From Ruminococcus albus AD2013 (GTDB lineage Bacteria; Bacillota; Clostridia; Oscillospirales; Ruminococcaceae): a stretch of 64,000 nt of DNA. The notes beneath the pieces are model-generated. The model was not told the DNA's origin and did not search any database. It saw only the letters and a program-made list of their open reading frames with translations. The stretch's first letter is position 1; every line of letters starts with the position of its first letter. Shown here one piece after another: positions 62,259-64,000 of the stretch. Both the position numbers and the translations under genes were made by a program. The stretch covers positions 310,001-374,000 of the forward strand of contig NZ_JAGS01000005.1 in NCBI RefSeq assembly GCF_000526775.1, written 5' to 3'.

Positions 62259-63200
62259 TTAATCCCATTCGGTCAGTTTTGCATCAGGAGCTACCAAAAC
62301 AGTTTCAGCAGAATCGTTGTTTTCATCACGGAAATAAATGTTCTGATAACTATACGATCTGATATCATCAGAAGACTTTGATACGTAAACAGATGCTGCA
62401 ATGATCGGTTTTACACCGTATAAATTTACATCACTCAATTCAAATACCGCAAAAAAATCTTCATAATAGTCACTTTCAGGTAAATGATAAGTACCTGCAT
62501 TCCGGTTCGGATTAATTTCGAGTATGGATGAAACAGGATCAAAGCCTTTCTCGTTTCTTACCAGACCTGCGCTTTCATACAATGCCGCAAATGCATCAAG
62601 TTTCAGCCGGGAGTAGTCAGAAAGTTCTTCATTAAATCTGAGAGCCGATAATCCTGTCGGCATCCATGTATAGTTCCATGTATCTCCTGTCGGTTTTACT
62701 TTAAGCACTACTTCCTTTTCAAGAGGCTCATGAAAACCATCGGGAGATTTGCCGCAGTAGAACTGCAGTTTTAAGCCCGTTGCTTTGTTTACAGCATTTA
62801 TGTTATCATAAAATCCGTGACTTTTAACATTAACAGTATCTATTTCCCATCTCTCACCGTACTGATCGATAAGATCGCTGACGGTCAGATAACCTCCAAT
62901 TCTGAAAATATCATCGCATACCTGGATATATCCCGATAAAAGATCTGCATTTTTAATGTCGTCAATCGGCTCGTATTCAGCCATGGGTGTTTCTTCGGCA
63001 GTACTTTCGGACTCAGAAGCAGATGCAGCTGCGATTTCCTCTTCTTTTACAGAAGAAAACTCCTCTTTTATTTCAGAGACCTCGGACTTGCTATCATTGT
63101 TATTTGATGTACTGCTGTCTTTCGTGCTGTTTCCACAGCTTGATAGTATGCAGCATATGCACAATGCAAATACTGCTAATTGTGTAGTTTTTATTTTCAT
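62259..63200 (-). CDS. Lipoprotein of unknown function
   Basis: 313 residues. Signal with lipobox LSSC near 19-22, then a Ser/Glu-rich linker (25-75) and a ~235-residue domain without known motif (IDDIKNADLLSGYIQVCDDIF, GGYLTVSDLIDQYGERW...). AGGAGG before ATG. It has its own sigma-A promoter, so it is not part of the element-promoter group. Extracytoplasmic. Confidence 0.75.
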   Translation of the reverse strand: MKIKTTQLAVFALCICCILSSCGNSTKDSSTSNNNDSKSEVSEIKEEFSSVKEEEIAAASASESESTAEETPMAEYEPIDDIKNADLLSGYIQVCDDIFRIGGYLTVSDLIDQYGERWEIDTVNVKSHGFYDNINAVNKATGLKLQFYCGKSPDGFHEPLEKEVVLKVKPTGDTWNYTWMPTGLSALRFNEELSDYSRLKLDAFAALYESAGLVRNEKGFDPVSSILEINPNRNAGTYHLPESDYYEDFFAVFELSDVNLYGVKPIIAASVYVSKSSDDIRSYSYQNIYFRDENNDSAETVLVAPDAKLTEWD

Positions 63201-63251
63201 TTTCTTATCCTCCTGAATATCTGCCTTAGTCTATTTATGTGAATTCAATTT

Positions 63252-63280
63252 ATTATATCACACAGCACTGTAGTTTTCAA
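63252..63280 (-). promoter_or_regulatory. Sigma-A promoter of the 62259-63200 lipoprotein gene
   Basis: Minus strand TTGAAA, 17 bases, TATAAT. Confidence 0.75.
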
Positions 63281-63371
63281 TAAGAATATATGAATGCATC
63301 TTCGGAATCCTTGTGCGCCTGCGGTTATCCAATCTCCATACACCGCTTTTAAGTCAACTGAAATCAAAAAA

Positions 63372-63420
63372 ACTACTCAAAAACATCAAAGGGGCTGTTG
63401 CACCAAGCAACAGCCCCTTT
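63372..63420 (-). terminator. Terminator of the right-edge gene
   Basis: Minus-strand perfect 14-bp stem AAAGGGGCTGTTGC/GCAACAGCCCCTTT with a five-base loop, then GATGTTTTTGAG. The stem is like the IS1182 end sequence GGGGCTGTTG, so it may derive from it. Confidence 0.8.
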
Positions 63421-63428
63421 TCCAAAAA

Positions 63429-64000
63429 TTACAGATTTAGAAATGATGTGTTTACCTTGCAAAAATCGTTCTTAAGAAGAAGATTTACAAAAGAGCCCAT
63501 ATAACTCATTTTCATAAACGCTTGTTCATCTTTGGATAGCGTTTTGCCTACTATAAGACTATGAACCGATCTGCTGTGATCAAACAGCATAAGGTCATAA
63601 TATATTCCCTCGCAGCTGCCATAATCAACATCACACATAAATCGACATTTTTGAGCTATAGATTCGGGTATTACGTATTTATATTCACTGTAAATCTCTT
63701 TAAGGTTATATGATTCAGTAAAATACTCATCCGGTTCAAGTTTTGCTTGACCAACTCGGAACAAGATATCACTTACTATATTTTTAGGATGCCTGATACC
63801 TTCTTTCACACATCTGTGTTCGTCTACTCCTTTGTACACAGACACATAAATGCCGTTTTCTTTTCTTCTTGAAAGGTATGAATAGATCATTTCTCTTAGT
63901 CTTTCATCTTTATCAGTCATTTCTTCACGGCTTGATGAGCTGTTTATTTTATCAGCGAATGCTTTAATTTTTTCGTCATTGAGCGCTTCATCAACATCCT
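63429..64000 (-). CDS. Unknown protein, start outside the window
   Basis: At least 190 codons; the frame is open to the right edge (DVDEALNDEKIKAFADKINS precedes the first in-window Met codon MTDKDERL at 63920, which lacks a ribosome site). Helical, charged, with SYLSRRKENGIYVSVYKGVDE and CRFMCDVDYGSCEG. No motif recognised. Followed by a strong terminator. Confidence 0.65.
   Translation of the reverse strand, partial: DVDEALNDEKIKAFADKINSSSSREEMTDKDERLREMIYSYLSRRKENGIYVSVYKGVDEHRCVKEGIRHPKNIVSDILFRVGQAKLEPDEYFTESYNLKEIYSEYKYVIPESIAQKCRFMCDVDYGSCEGIYYDLMLFDHSRSVHSLIVGKTLSKDEQAFMKMSYMGSFVNLLLKNDFCKVNTSFLNL

Noticed and set aside
1..64000. tRNA, rRNA and CRISPR arrays
   Set aside because: I looked for T-loop signatures, rRNA-like stretches and regular repeats with spacers and saw none.

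Overview
The window looks like part of a large extrachromosomal or integrative mobile replicon from a Ruminococcus-like member of the Oscillospiraceae. The reasons are the low-to-moderate GC content, strong AGGAGG ribosome sites, a dockerin-bearing surface protein of cellulosome type, and several Firmicutes-type families. The replicon carries its own replication and transfer genes: a DnaE-type polymerase, a DnaG-like zinc-finger protein, two RecD2-like helicases, two single-stranded-DNA-binding proteins, a sigma-70-like factor, a giant HerA/VirB4-like ATPase and a Tad-type (CpaB-TadZ-TadA-TadB) secretion set. The species is an inference; no rRNA, tRNA or CRISPR array was seen.

Layout. 1-13.1 kb (minus strand): a Tad-like operon (1-4.0 kb) preceded by a transfer operon (4.1-13.1 kb) that encodes a lipoprotein, a tandem-OB protein, membrane proteins, a Replic_Relax-like protein and the 1481-residue ATPase. 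13.2-18.2 kb: dnaE and the zinc-finger primase-like gene. 18.2-23.8 kb: a transposon with TGT...ACA ends and a 5-bp target duplication. It carries the dockerin gene, has lost its transposase, and landed inside the loop of a transcription terminator. 23.8-29.7 kb: a calcium-repeat membrane protein and two RecD2 genes. 29.7-33 kb: an IS1182-type element and a HEPN-like zinc-ribbon gene. 33-36.6 kb: two unknown proteins and the divergent sigma-factor operon. 36.6-47.5 kb: an accessory zone (IS fragment, tandem tyrosine-phosphatase-like protein, hydrolase, LRR protein, WYL and TetR regulators, secreted lectin and nuclease proteins, xylulokinase remnant). 47.6-52.4 kb: replicon core genes again (lipoprotein, SSB, small proteins) mixed with secreted proteins. 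52.5-61.8 kb: an amide-utilisation operon (aliphatic amidase, Urt-type ABC transporter, nitrilase-family enzyme) with a divergent REC-AraC regulator and a cytidylate-kinase-like gene. 61.8-64 kb: a lipoprotein and one gene cut by the window edge.

The most striking system-level feature is a shared promoter. Ten transcription units of the replicon core start at TTTTC-N3-TATAAT (minus strand), with no recognisable -35 box. Most of these promoters begin directly at the U-tract of the preceding terminator. The accessory genes use ordinary TTGACA-N17-TATAAT promoters instead. The replicon also encodes a sigma factor whose region 4 looks atypical, so an element-specific transcription programme is a reasonable hypothesis.

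How the genes could work together (inference): DnaE, the zinc-finger protein, the RecD2 helicases and the SSBs copy the replicon. The Replic_Relax-like protein, the tandem-OB protein and the HerA/VirB4-like motor process and pump DNA. The Tad-type assembly ATPase, TadZ and CpaB build the envelope apparatus. The amide operon and the dockerin protein are cargo.
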